From: Buchnera aphidicola str. G002 (Myzus persicae)
Lineage (GTDB): Bacteria; Pseudomonadota; Gammaproteobacteria; Enterobacterales; Enterobacteriaceae
Assembly (NCBI RefSeq): GCF_000521565.1
Contig: NZ_CP002702.1
Span: 1-7,799, forward strand
Reading direction: 5' to 3'
Length of the DNA: 7,799 bases
Below the pieces are notes generated by a model. That model worked only from the letters and a program-made list of their open reading frames with translations. It ran no database searches and was not told the DNA's origin. Of the stretch, positions 1-7,162 are shown piece by piece. Both the position numbers and the translations under genes were made by a program. Each line of letters starts with the position of its first letter. The stretch's first letter is position 1.

Positions 1-67
1 TTTTTTTATAAAAAATAGCGAAGATTTTATAAACAAAATCTTCGCTATTTTTTATAAAAAAATAAAT
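1..67. terminator. Perfect palindrome after leuD; bidirectional intrinsic terminator
   Basis: Bases 1-28 are perfectly complementary to 35-62 around a 6-base loop (29-34). If the molecule is circular, 7795-7799 also pair with 63-67, giving a 33-bp perfect stem that starts two bases after the leuD stop codon. The inner GC-containing part (GCGAAGATTTT at 18-28 with its complement at 35-45) is followed by a run of six T at 48-53. It is preceded by an A-rich stretch that reads as a T-run on the other strand, so the hairpin looks like a rho-independent terminator in both directions. It would end leuABCD transcripts from the left and repA1 transcripts from the right. The stem is far longer than termination needs, so another role, such as replication or plasmid stability, is possible but not shown. 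Confidence 0.8.
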
Positions 68-112
68 ATGTTTATTTATTCTTTTTTATAAGATTAAAAA
101 TAATGTTATTTT

Positions 113-161
113 GCATTTATGTCATAAGAAGCATTTATTAAAAAAAACAGTATGCATTTAT
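113..161 (+). repeat. Three direct GCATTTAT repeats (iteron-like)
   Basis: The 8-mer GCATTTAT occurs at 113-120, 131-138 and 154-161, with start-to-start distances of 18 and 23 bases. Two copies extend to TGCATTTAT. G and C are scarce here, so three identical G/C-containing 8-mers within 50 bases stand out. They could be initiator binding sites near the origin. The spacing is not an exact multiple of the helical repeat, and chance remains possible. Confidence 0.4.
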
Positions 162-183
162 ATGTTTTTAAAAAGAAAAATAT

Positions 184-220
184 TTTTTTTCAAAAAAAAA
201 TTATTATTTTTTGAAAAAAA
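184..220. repeat. A/T homopolymer inverted repeat
   Basis: Seven T, one C and six A at 184-197 are perfectly complementary to six T, one G and seven A at 207-220, separated by nine bases. The alternating A and T tracts would favour bent or easily melted DNA, as seen at many origins. It may equally reflect homopolymer growth in a genome under AT pressure. Confidence 0.35.
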
Positions 221-347
221 TATATATAAAATTAATTTTAAAAGGGAAAATAAAAATAGAAATATCAGAAATGATAAATATAAAAAAGGATTTTATCTAC
301 GTAAAAAAAACGTATTAAAATCAACAATTTTTTTCAAAGAAATATTA

Positions 348-1199
348 TTAATTGTCGGGATATGTATTTGTAGCTATCTTTCGTAAATAATGATAACTTA
401 TGTTTACTTGTTTTTTTAATCCATTAGGTCCTAATTTAGTTAATTCACTAACAGAATATTTAGCTACTAAAGCACGTAAAATTGTTTGTCTAGCTTCTTT
501 TTCATCTAAACTGATTAATTTTTGCGCATTTCTTTTTTTCTTATAAAATGCATGTCTAGAAATTCTATATTTTAAAATACTCTTAATTTGAGTATCCTTA
601 GAACGTCTTTTTGCATCAATCATAGTAATAGGTTTTAGTCCCTTACTAATGAGATTAGTATTTATCCATCCTAATTGTTGTTTTTTCGCATTTAATAATT
701 TTTTTTCAGAAATACCAAATAAATTAAAAAATAACGGAGTAAGTGTAATAATTTTAGGCATATAATTACCTAATATTTTATCCCACATTTTTTTACAAGT
801 AACAAAACCCATAGGCTCCATAAAATTTGTAATTAATCTAGAAGCACGAGTAATAGATTTATTACCAGCTTTAGAAACTGTAGATAAACCACATTCATCA
901 GATAACTGTTCTACAGATGCTTGAACTAATTCAGAAGAAATATTAAAATGATAAATCATCGCTAAAACCATAGCTCTCATTGCACATGCACGATGTTCGT
1001 TTAATCGTCTGAATCTTTTTAATGGAAAACCTATCTTGATATTTTTTGCTTGTAAAATATAATTTAATTCACATCGTGCAACATCTATTTCTGATGCTTT
1101 TTTCATGGCATAACAAATAAAAGAAGGTCGACGTTTGTTATTTTTAGGAGGTGTAAAAATAGGATTCGGATTGTTTATATAACATTTTCTCGATAGCAT
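348..1199 (-). CDS. repA1: RepA1, IncFII-type plasmid replication initiator
   Basis: This 283-residue protein should start replication of the plasmid by binding its origin, and IncFII RepA proteins typically act in cis. I recognise it as the RepA1 of Buchnera leucine plasmids. Blocks shared with RepA2 encoded on this molecule include [13 protein letters not shown] (30-42), [10 protein letters not shown] (62-71), DECGLST (101-107), GNKSITR (112-118), EPMGFV (128-133) and SELTKLGP (251-258). The protein is strongly basic, particularly at 196-228 ([13 protein letters not shown]), consistent with DNA binding. The ATG at 1199 begins [13 protein letters not shown], which lines up with the RepA2 N-terminus, but no good Shine-Dalgarno precedes it. 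It is transcribed away from yqhA, with the candidate origin and a bidirectional terminator downstream. No copA-like antisense RNA or tap leader gene on its own strand was recognised. Of the two Rep proteins this is the longer, apparently complete one. Confidence 0.93.
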   Translation of the reverse strand: MLSRKCYINNPNPIFTPPKNNKRRPSFICYAMKKASEIDVARCELNYILQAKNIKIGFPLKRFRRLNEHRACAMRAMVLAMIYHFNISSELVQASVEQLSDECGLSTVSKAGNKSITRASRLITNFMEPMGFVTCKKMWDKILGNYMPKIITLTPLFFNLFGISEKKLLNAKKQQLGWINTNLISKGLKPITMIDAKRRSKDTQIKSILKYRISRHAFYKKKRNAQKLISLDEKEARQTILRALVAKYSVSELTKLGPNGLKKQVNISYHYLRKIATNTYPDN

Positions 1200-1258
1200 A
1201 AAATCATACTTTAAGTTATAGAAAAAGATTATTTTTTTGCCTTTATGGAGGTAAAAAA

Positions 1259-1333
1259 ATGTTTTTATTTATATTCTTTAAATTTTTTATATTTAAGAAT
1301 ATATACTTTACTTTTATTTTTTTTTATGAATAA
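1259..1333 (+). CDS. Possible 24-codon Phe-rich small peptide behind a perfect Shine-Dalgarno
   Basis: GGAGG at 1247-1251 is a full-strength Shine-Dalgarno placed seven bases before the ATG at 1259, a better site than any annotated gene here has. The frame runs 24 codons to TAA at 1331-1333. Eleven residues are Phe and the rest are mostly Ile, Lys, Tyr and Leu, so the product would be a very hydrophobic, membrane-like peptide. Its coding sequence overlaps a 13-bp hairpin with one bulged base (1270-1303), the kind of arrangement found in leader peptides. It lies 144 bases upstream of yqhA on the same strand. The Phe content also follows from T-rich sequence, so the frame may be accidental. No homologue is recognised and no function is proposed. 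Confidence 0.25.
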   Translation: MFLFIFFKFFIFKNIYFTFIFFYE

Positions 1334-1365
1334 ATATAATTTATAAAAGGAACAGATATTCTTAA
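1270..1365. repeat. Three copies of an ATATTCTTAA motif, direct and inverted
   Basis: ATATTCTTAA occurs exactly at 1356-1365, and exactly in inverted orientation (TTAAGAATAT) at 1293-1302. A third copy with one extra T, ATATTCTTTAA, lies at 1271-1281. The first and second elements together form an imperfect hairpin (1270-1283 with 1291-1303, one bulged T, 7-base loop). The position between divergent repA1 and yqhA suits operator or initiator-binding sites, possibly for repA1 autoregulation. That role is inference from position and repetition only. Confidence 0.4.
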
Positions 1366-1462
1366 CATAAATTTTAATTATTTTCAATATAACTTGTTAA
1401 AATTTTTTTAAAACATCTTGATTTTGAAATAAAAAAAATAAATTTTTATTGGACAACTAGCT

Positions 1463-1466
1463 AGGA
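1463..1466 (+). promoter_or_regulatory. Ribosome-binding site of yqhA
   Basis: AGGA lies 11 bases before the ATG at 1478. It supports that start, which also gives an N-terminus ([16 protein letters not shown]) matching the start of enterobacterial YqhA. Confidence 0.6.
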
Positions 1467-1477
1467 AAAATAAAAAA

Positions 1478-1981
1478 ATGGAAAAAATTATTGAAAAAAC
1501 CATATATGCTTCTCGTTGGTTAATGTTTCCTGTCTACGTAGGTTTATCATTCGGATTTATATTATTAACATTAAAATTTTTTCAACAAATTATATTTATA
1601 ATCCCAGATATTTTAGCTATGTCAGAATCAGGATTAGTTTTAATTGTCTTATCTTTGATTGATATTGCTTTAGTAGGTGGGCTTTTAGTCATGGTAATGT
1701 TTTCTGGATATGAAAATTTTATTTCTAAAATGGATATAGAAGATAATCAAAAAAGATTAGGATGGATGGGTACTATGGATGTCAATTCAATAAAAAATAA
1801 AGTAGCATCGTCTATAGTTGCAATATCTTCTGTACACCTCTTACGTCTTTTTATGGAAGCAGAAAAAATATTAGATAATAAAATTATGTTATGTGTTATA
1901 ATTCATTTAACTTTTGTATTATCTGCTTTTGGTATGGCATATATTGACAAAATGAGCAAAAAAAAACATATTCTTCATTAA
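1478..1981 (+). CDS. yqhA: YqhA-like inner-membrane protein (UPF0114 family; plasmid ORF1)
   Basis: This 167-residue membrane protein belongs to the UPF0114 (YqhA) family and is only a few residues longer than E. coli YqhA (about 164). No biochemical function is established to my knowledge. Predicted membrane segments lie at about 15-35, 52-75, 109-126 and 136-155. The loop at 76-108, following the highly conserved [10 protein letters not shown] (72-81), is polar and contains the conserved GWMG and LKNK-like stretches. The C-terminus is basic ([10 protein letters not shown]). The reading frame is intact with no truncation. It sits between the two divergent rep genes, apart from the leu operon, and is probably transcribed alone or with repA2, whose start is 135 bases downstream. 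A membrane protein kept on a plasmid otherwise devoted to replication and leucine synthesis suggests a role in transport or in plasmid or cell envelope maintenance, but this is speculation. Confidence 0.92.
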   Translation: MEKIIEKTIYASRWLMFPVYVGLSFGFILLTLKFFQQIIFIIPDILAMSESGLVLIVLSLIDIALVGGLLVMVMFSGYENFISKMDIEDNQKRLGWMGTMDVNSIKNKVASSIVAISSVHLLRLFMEAEKILDNKIMLCVIIHLTFVLSAFGMAYIDKMSKKKHILH

Positions 1982-2116
1982 TTATTTTTAAAAAAAAATT
2001 ACAAAGTATTTTATACTAAAACAATTTGAATTATTTTTATGTAAATGTTATATTTCAAAAAATATATAATTTATCATAAATTTTTTCTTCTAAAAAAATA
2101 ATTTTACTTTAATCAA
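1982..2116 (+). other. yqhA-repA2 spacer with a possible -10 element
   Basis: This 135-base AT-rich spacer holds a perfect TATAAT at 2065-2070, about 47 bases before the repA2 start, but no recognisable -35 hexamer at 16-18 bases. A small hairpin (AGTAT at 2005-2009, ATACT at 2013-2017, TTT loop) lies 24 bases after the yqhA stop and lacks the T-tract of a real terminator. repA2 may therefore have its own weak promoter or rely on read-through from yqhA. Confidence 0.25.
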
Positions 2117-2869
2117 GTGTATTTAGTGCCTAGAAAAAATTATATATATAATCCTAAACCAGTTTTTAATCCACCTAAAAATAAAAGAAAAAGATCTACA
2201 TTTATTCGTTATGCCATGAAAAAAGCATCAGAAATAGATGTAGCCAGAAGCAATTTAAATTATACTTTACTTCCTATAGATCCTAAAACTGGTAATATTT
2301 TAACTAGATTTAGACGATTAAACGAACATCGTGCTTCTGCTATGAGAGTTATAGTACTTGCTATGTTATATTACTTTGACATTAATTCTAATTTAGTTGA
2401 AGCTTCTATTGAAAAATTGGCAGATGAATGTGGTTTATCTACCTTTTCAGATTCTGGTAATAAATCTATTACTCGAGTATCACGATTAATAAATGAATTT
2501 TTAGAACCTATGGGTTTTGTTAAATGCAAGAGGGTAAGGAGTCAAATCAATAATAAGTATTTACCTAAAAAAATATTTTTAACACCAATGTTTTTTATGT
2601 TATTGGGCATTTCAGAATCAAAAAAATATCATTATTTACCTACAACAATAGAGTTTTCTAAAAAAACAAGTGAAAAAAAAATTTTTTTTTCTTTTTCGGA
2701 TATAGAAAAAATATCAAAATTAGATGAAAAGTCTGCTCGGAATAAAATTTTAAATGCTTTAATTAATTATTATACTGCTAGTGAACTGACAAAAATAGGT
2801 CCTAAGGGTCTTAAAAAAAAGATAGATATTGAATATCATAATTTATGTAAATTATACAAAAGAAAATAA
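2117..2869 (+). CDS. repA2: RepA2, second IncFII-type RepA paralogue
   Basis: This 250-residue paralogue of RepA1 is presumed to bind plasmid DNA and act in replication or its control. The N-terminal two thirds follow RepA1 closely: YNPKPVFNPPKNKRKR (11-26), [13 protein letters not shown] (32-44), [10 protein letters not shown] (64-73), DECGLST (103-109), GNKSITR (114-120) and EPMGFV (129-134). The C-terminal SELTKIGPKGLKKK (222-235) also matches. Between GISE (164-167) and LDEK (202-205) it is 31 residues shorter than RepA1 and Lys/Phe/Ser-rich, and this part contains a nine-A/nine-T run at 2673-2690. The start is uncertain. GTG at 2117 gives the longest form, GTG at 2126 gives a protein beginning close to the RepA1 start, and neither has a Shine-Dalgarno. 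An in-frame stop at 2099-2101 limits upstream extension. The stop codon overlaps the long inverted repeat. RepA2 may be auxiliary or decaying, which I cannot decide from sequence. Confidence 0.88.
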   Translation: MYLVPRKNYIYNPKPVFNPPKNKRKRSTFIRYAMKKASEIDVARSNLNYTLLPIDPKTGNILTRFRRLNEHRASAMRVIVLAMLYYFDINSNLVEASIEKLADECGLSTFSDSGNKSITRVSRLINEFLEPMGFVKCKRVRSQINNKYLPKKIFLTPMFFMLLGISESKKYHYLPTTIEFSKKTSEKKIFFSFSDIEKISKLDEKSARNKILNALINYYTASELTKIGPKGLKKKIDIEYHNLCKLYKRK

Positions 2870-2879
2870 TAAAATAAAT

Positions 2880-2888
2880 TTATACACA
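2880..2888 (+). promoter_or_regulatory. DnaA-box-like 9-mer, left arm
   Basis: TTATACACA matches the relaxed DnaA consensus TTATNCACA exactly. It lies in the left arm of the long inverted repeat just after repA2. IncFII-type replicons use a DnaA box at the origin, so this could mark a replication element. Binding is not demonstrated, and some Buchnera genomes are reported to lack dnaA, which would leave the box without a ligand. Confidence 0.4.
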
Positions 2889-2914
2889 AAAATTTCATAA
2901 GACATTAAAAACAC

Positions 2915-3007
2915 ATGTATTGCATTTTTACGTCTTATGAAATTTTTGTGTATAAATTTATTTTATTTAATAAATCATTTTATTTATTGTCGAGAAAATT
3001 TTTATGA
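2915..3007 (+). CDS. Possible 30-codon leader frame overlapping the leuA start
   Basis: An ATG in the centre of the long inverted repeat opens a 30-codon frame whose stop TGA (3005-3007) overlaps the leuA start as ATGA, the classic stop-start arrangement for translational coupling. It contains four Leu codons (17, 24, 25 and 30), of which 24 and 25 are adjacent (TTA, TTG), and six Phe codons. No Shine-Dalgarno precedes its ATG. The best leuA promoter candidate (2927-2956) would start the transcript downstream of that ATG, in which case the frame is not expressed from it. It shows no similarity that I recognise to the enterobacterial leuL peptide. Treat it as a weak candidate. Confidence 0.15.
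   Translation: MYCIFTSYEIFVYKFILFNKSFYLLSRKFL
2927..2956 (+). promoter_or_regulatory. Candidate sigma-70 promoter for leuABCD
   Basis: TTTACG (2927-2932, 4 of 6 matches to TTGACA) and TATAAA (2951-2956, 5 of 6 matches to TATAAT) are separated by 18 bases. They would start the transcript near 2963, about 40 bases before the leuA ATG. Most of the promoter lies in the right arm of the long inverted repeat. It is the best spaced pair I see upstream of leuA, but chance matches are common in AT-rich DNA. Confidence 0.35.
2947..2955 (-). promoter_or_regulatory. DnaA-box-like 9-mer, right arm
   Basis: TGTGTATAA is the mirror copy of the left-arm box and overlaps the candidate leuA -10 element at 2951-2956. 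If a protein does bind here, it could compete with RNA polymerase and link replication to leu transcription. This is inference only. Confidence 0.4.
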
Positions 3008-4563
3008 ACTCTAAAGTTATTATTTTTGATACAACTTTACGTGATGGTGAACAAGCTTTACAAGCCAGTTTGAGTGTAAAAGAAAAATTACAAATTGCAT
3101 TTTCTTTAGAAAAATCTGGGATAGATATTATTGAAGTAGGATTTCCTATTTCATCTCCTGGAGATTTTAAATCAGTTCAAACAATATCAAAAAATATAAA
3201 AAAGAGTCGTATCTGTAGTTTAGCTCGTTGTGTAGAAAAAGATATTGATGCAGCAGGAGAAGCTATGTCTGCATCAAATGCGTTTCGAATACATATCTTT
3301 TTAGCTACTTCAAGTCTTCATATGGAATCTAAATTAAGAAAAAATTTTAATGAAATTATAGATATGGCTATTTTTTCAGTAAAAAAAGCTTTACGTTATA
3401 CCGATGATGTTGAATTTTCTTGTGAAGATGCTAGTAGAACTACAATGGATAATTTATGTCGTATTGTAGAAAAATTAATAGATACAGGTGTAAAAACTAT
3501 AAATATCCCTGATACAGTAGGTTATACTATACCTAACGAACTTTCGTTTATTATTAAAAATTTATTTGAACGTGTACCTAATATTCATAAATCAATAATT
3601 TCAGTACATTGTCATAATGATTTAGGAATGGCAGTAGGAAATTCAATATCAGCTATACAAGCAGGTGCTAGACAAATAGAAGGTACTATTAATGGAATTG
3701 GAGAAAGAGCTGGTAATACAGCGTTAGAAGAAGTAATTATGGCCATAAAGGTGAGAGAAGATGTTTTACATGTTTCTACTAATATCAAACATAAAGAAAT
3801 TTATCGCACTAGTCAAATTATTAGCCAAATTTGTAATATGCCAATTCCATCGAACAAAGCTATAGTAGGTAGTAATGCGTTTGCACATTCTTCTGGTATT
3901 CACCAAGATGGTGTTTTAAAAAACAGAAAAAATTATGAAATTATGGAACCAAGTAGTATTGGTCTAAAAGAGGTAAAACTAAATTTAACCTCTCGTTCTG
4001 GCAGAGCTGCTGTAAAACATTATATGGATGAAATGGGTTATAAAGAGAGTGATTACAATATAGATGAACTTTATACTGCATTTTTAAAATTAGCAGATAA
4101 AAAAGGGCAAGTTTTTGATTATGATTTAGAAGCTTTAGCATTTATTAATAAACAACAAGAAGAATTAGAACATTTTTGCTTAAAATTTTTTAGTGTACAA
4201 TCGATTTCTAATGGTTTATCAACTGCTTCCGTCAAATTATTATGTGGTAAAAAAATACATACAGAATCTTCAACTACAACCAATGGTCCAGTAGATGCTG
4301 TTTATCAAGCATTATACAGAATTACACATTTTCCTATAATTTTACAAAAATTTCAACTTGTTGCTAAGGGTAAGGGTAAAGACGCATTAGGACAAGTAGA
4401 TATTTTAGTTGAATATGAGAAACGTAAATTTCATGGAATCGGTTTAGCTACTGATATTATTGAAGCATCTGCTCAAGCAATGGTTAATGTATTAAATAAT
4501 ATATGGAGAGCACAAGAAGTTAATAAAAAATTAAAAACTTTAAAAAATTTTAAAAAAAAATAG
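3004..4563 (+). CDS. leuA: 2-isopropylmalate synthase
   Basis: LeuA catalyses the first committed step of leucine synthesis, condensing acetyl-CoA with 2-ketoisovalerate to 2-isopropylmalate in the cytoplasm. The protein has 519 residues (E. coli about 523). The N-terminal TIM-barrel domain carries [10 protein letters not shown] (8-17). Expected metal ligands are Asp14, His202 and His204 (SVHCHNDLG) and Asn238 (GIGERAGN), with [12 protein letters not shown] at 278-289 and HSSGIHQDG at 295-303. The C-terminal allosteric domain (about 390-519) is complete, with [11 protein letters not shown] (427-437), [10 protein letters not shown] (458-467) and HGIGLATDI (477-485), so leucine feedback inhibition may be retained. 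The start matches enterobacterial LeuA ([11 protein letters not shown]). The only ribosome-binding signal is a weak GAG nine bases upstream. It is first in leuABCD and follows the long inverted repeat. No leuL attenuator is seen. Confidence 0.98.
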   Translation: MNSKVIIFDTTLRDGEQALQASLSVKEKLQIAFSLEKSGIDIIEVGFPISSPGDFKSVQTISKNIKKSRICSLARCVEKDIDAAGEAMSASNAFRIHIFLATSSLHMESKLRKNFNEIIDMAIFSVKKALRYTDDVEFSCEDASRTTMDNLCRIVEKLIDTGVKTINIPDTVGYTIPNELSFIIKNLFERVPNIHKSIISVHCHNDLGMAVGNSISAIQAGARQIEGTINGIGERAGNTALEEVIMAIKVREDVLHVSTNIKHKEIYRTSQIISQICNMPIPSNKAIVGSNAFAHSSGIHQDGVLKNRKNYEIMEPSSIGLKEVKLNLTSRSGRAAVKHYMDEMGYKESDYNIDELYTAFLKLADKKGQVFDYDLEALAFINKQQEELEHFCLKFFSVQSISNGLSTASVKLLCGKKIHTESSTTTNGPVDAVYQALYRITHFPIILQKFQLVAKGKGKDALGQVDILVEYEKRKFHGIGLATDIIEASAQAMVNVLNNIWRAQEVNKKLKTLKNFKKK

Positions 4564-4580
4564 TATAGGTAAAATACCTG

Positions 4581-5742
<1,162 letters not shown>

Positions 5743-5743
5743 A

Positions 5744-7156
5744 ATGAAAAAAACATTATATGAAAAAATATATGATTCACATGTTATACATAAAGATAAA
5801 AACAATGTATCTATTTTATATATAGATTTACATTTACTTCATGAAGTTACATCACCTCAAGCCTTTGATTCATTACGTGATAAGGGACGAAAAGTTAGAC
5901 AACCTAAAAAAACTTTTGCTACTATGGATCATAATGTTTCTACAGAAAGTAAAGATATTAATGCATCTGGATTAATGGCAAAAATACAGATGGAAAAGTT
6001 AATAAAAAATTGTAATGAGTTTAGTATACCTTTATATGATTTAAATAATCCTAATCAAGGTATCGTACATGTTATAGGTCCTGAAAAGGGGATGACTTTA
6101 CCTGGTATGACTATTGTTTGTGGTGACTCTCATACATCAACTCATGGAGCATTTGGAGCATTATCTTTTGGTATAGGCACTTCAGAAGTAGAACATGTAC
6201 TTGCGACTCAAACTTTAAAACAAGAACGTTTTAAGACTATGAAAATAGAAGTATTAGGTGTTATGAATGAATTTATAACTGCAAAAGATGTTATTTTATC
6301 GATAATAGGTAAGTTAGGATCATCAGGTGGGAATGGATATGTAATTGAATTTTGTGGTTCTGTAATTGAACAAATGAACATGGAAGAGAGAATGACAATT
6401 TGTAATATGGCTATTGAAATGGGTGCAAAATCAGGTTTAATAGCACCAGATCAAGTAACATATTCATATTTAAAAAATAAAATTTATTCACCATTTGGTG
6501 ATAATTGGAATCAATCATTAAATTATTGGAAAACTTTAAAAACAGATAATAATGCTATTTTTGATAAAACTTTTGTAATTGATATATCAAATCTTGCTCC
6601 TCAAATTACCTGGGGGACAAATCCTGATCAAGTTATATCAGTTCATGAAAAGATACCAGATTTTAATTCATTTCAAAATTTAGAAAAGCAGGAATTAGCA
6701 AAATCTGCATGTCAGTATATGAATTTAAAACCGGGTACTTATTTAACAGATGTTATGATTGATAAGGTTTTTATTGGATCTTGTACTAATGGACGTATAG
6801 AAGATTTAAGATCAGCATCAAAAATTTTGAAAAATAAAAAAATTTCTAATAATGTTAAAGCTATCGTTGTTCCTGGTTCAGGTTTGGTTAAGAAAAAAGC
6901 TGAAGATGAAGGTTTAGATAAAATTTTTATTAATGCAGGATTTGAGTGGCGTTTACCTGGATGCTCTATGTGTTTAGGTATGAATAAAGACAGATTAAAA
7001 GATGGCGAGCGTTGTGCTTCTACTAGTAATCGAAATTTTGAGGGACGTCAAGGACGGGGGGGGCGAACACATTTAGTTAGTCCTATTATGGCAGCTGCTG
7101 CTGCCATATATGGAAAATTTTTTGATATTAGACATTTAAATCATAGTGAGAAATAA
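5744..7156 (+). CDS. leuC: 3-isopropylmalate dehydratase large subunit
   Basis: LeuC pairs with LeuD as isopropylmalate isomerase, converting 2-isopropylmalate to 3-isopropylmalate through an aconitase-type [4Fe-4S] cluster. I place the start at ATG 5744, giving 470 residues (E. coli 466), because MKKTLYEK lines up with E. coli MAKTLYEK. An ATG at 5732 would add four residues and overlap leuB. From 5744 the cluster cysteines are Cys347 (IGSCTNGR), Cys407 and Cys410 (PGCSMCLG), the same numbers as in E. coli. Other signatures are TMDHNVST (60-67), [16 protein letters not shown] (125-140), [16 protein letters not shown] (143-158) and [15 protein letters not shown] (433-447). The gene starts one base after the leuB stop, suggesting translational coupling, and ends six bases before leuD. 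A run of eight G at 7056-7063, unusual in such AT-rich DNA, encodes the conserved Arg-Gly-Gly. Confidence 0.97.
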   Translation: MKKTLYEKIYDSHVIHKDKNNVSILYIDLHLLHEVTSPQAFDSLRDKGRKVRQPKKTFATMDHNVSTESKDINASGLMAKIQMEKLIKNCNEFSIPLYDLNNPNQGIVHVIGPEKGMTLPGMTIVCGDSHTSTHGAFGALSFGIGTSEVEHVLATQTLKQERFKTMKIEVLGVMNEFITAKDVILSIIGKLGSSGGNGYVIEFCGSVIEQMNMEERMTICNMAIEMGAKSGLIAPDQVTYSYLKNKIYSPFGDNWNQSLNYWKTLKTDNNAIFDKTFVIDISNLAPQITWGTNPDQVISVHEKIPDFNSFQNLEKQELAKSACQYMNLKPGTYLTDVMIDKVFIGSCTNGRIEDLRSASKILKNKKISNNVKAIVVPGSGLVKKKAEDEGLDKIFINAGFEWRLPGCSMCLGMNKDRLKDGERCASTSNRNFEGRQGRGGRTHLVSPIMAAAAAIYGKFFDIRHLNHSEK

Positions 7157-7162
7157 TTAAAA

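Larger units (their letters stand above)
68..347. other. AT-rich gene-free region downstream of repA1; candidate replication origin
   Basis: No convincing gene lies between the palindrome and the end of repA1. The stretch is almost pure A/T with long homopolymer runs. It holds three copies of GCATTTAT (113-161), a 14-bp A/T inverted repeat (184-220) and one degenerate DnaA-box-like 9-mer, TTATCTACG, at 293-301 (7 of 9 matches to TTATCCACA). In IncFII replicons the origin lies a few hundred bases downstream of the repA stop codon, and this stretch has that position relative to repA1 (minus strand, stop at 348). The origin call is inference from position, AT richness and repeats. The motif matches are weak in such biased sequence. 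Confidence 0.4.
1200..1477. other. Divergent repA1/yqhA intergenic region
   Basis: This 278-base spacer separates two divergently transcribed genes and should contain promoters for both. A perfect TATAAT lies at 1335-1340 on the plus strand without a convincing -35 hexamer at the normal distance. On the minus strand TATAAC (1220-1215) precedes repA1, also without a good -35. It also contains a Phe-rich mini reading frame (1259-1333), three copies of an ATATTCTTAA-type motif, and an 8-bp CTAGCTAG palindrome at 1457-1464 just before the yqhA ribosome-binding site. In sequence this AT-rich, -10-like matches alone are weak evidence. Confidence 0.4.
2868..2967. repeat. Long perfect inverted repeat between repA2 and leuA
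   Basis: Bases 2868-2903 are perfectly complementary to 2932-2967, giving 36 bp, with a 28-base central segment. Inside that segment 2906-2911 (TAAAAA) can pair further with 2925-2930. The repeat begins within the repA2 stop codon and ends 36 bases before the leuA ATG. I recall a long inverted repeat at this site in Buchnera leucine plasmids. Possible roles, all inferred, are a transcription terminator for repA2, a cruciform-based replication or regulatory element, and a promoter region for leuA. Each arm carries a DnaA-box-like 9-mer. Confidence 0.9.

Noticed and set aside
111..386. 91-codon plus-strand frame beginning with TTG in the AT-rich region
   Set aside because: It is Lys/Phe/Asn low-complexity typical of translated A/T runs, has no Shine-Dalgarno or recognisable domain, and its end overlaps the repA1 coding sequence on the other strand.
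1347..1410. AAGGAA followed by a possible ATT-initiated short frame
   Set aside because: ATT initiation is very rare and the frame is pure A/T-rich filler before a nearby stop.
2937..3014. 25-codon frame starting at an ATG in the right arm of the long inverted repeat
   Set aside because: It has no ribosome-binding site, runs out of frame into leuA, and would probably lie upstream of the transcript start.
3941..4141. 66-codon minus-strand frame
   Set aside because: It lies wholly inside leuA, whose plus-strand protein matches its family throughout. It is an antisense shadow.
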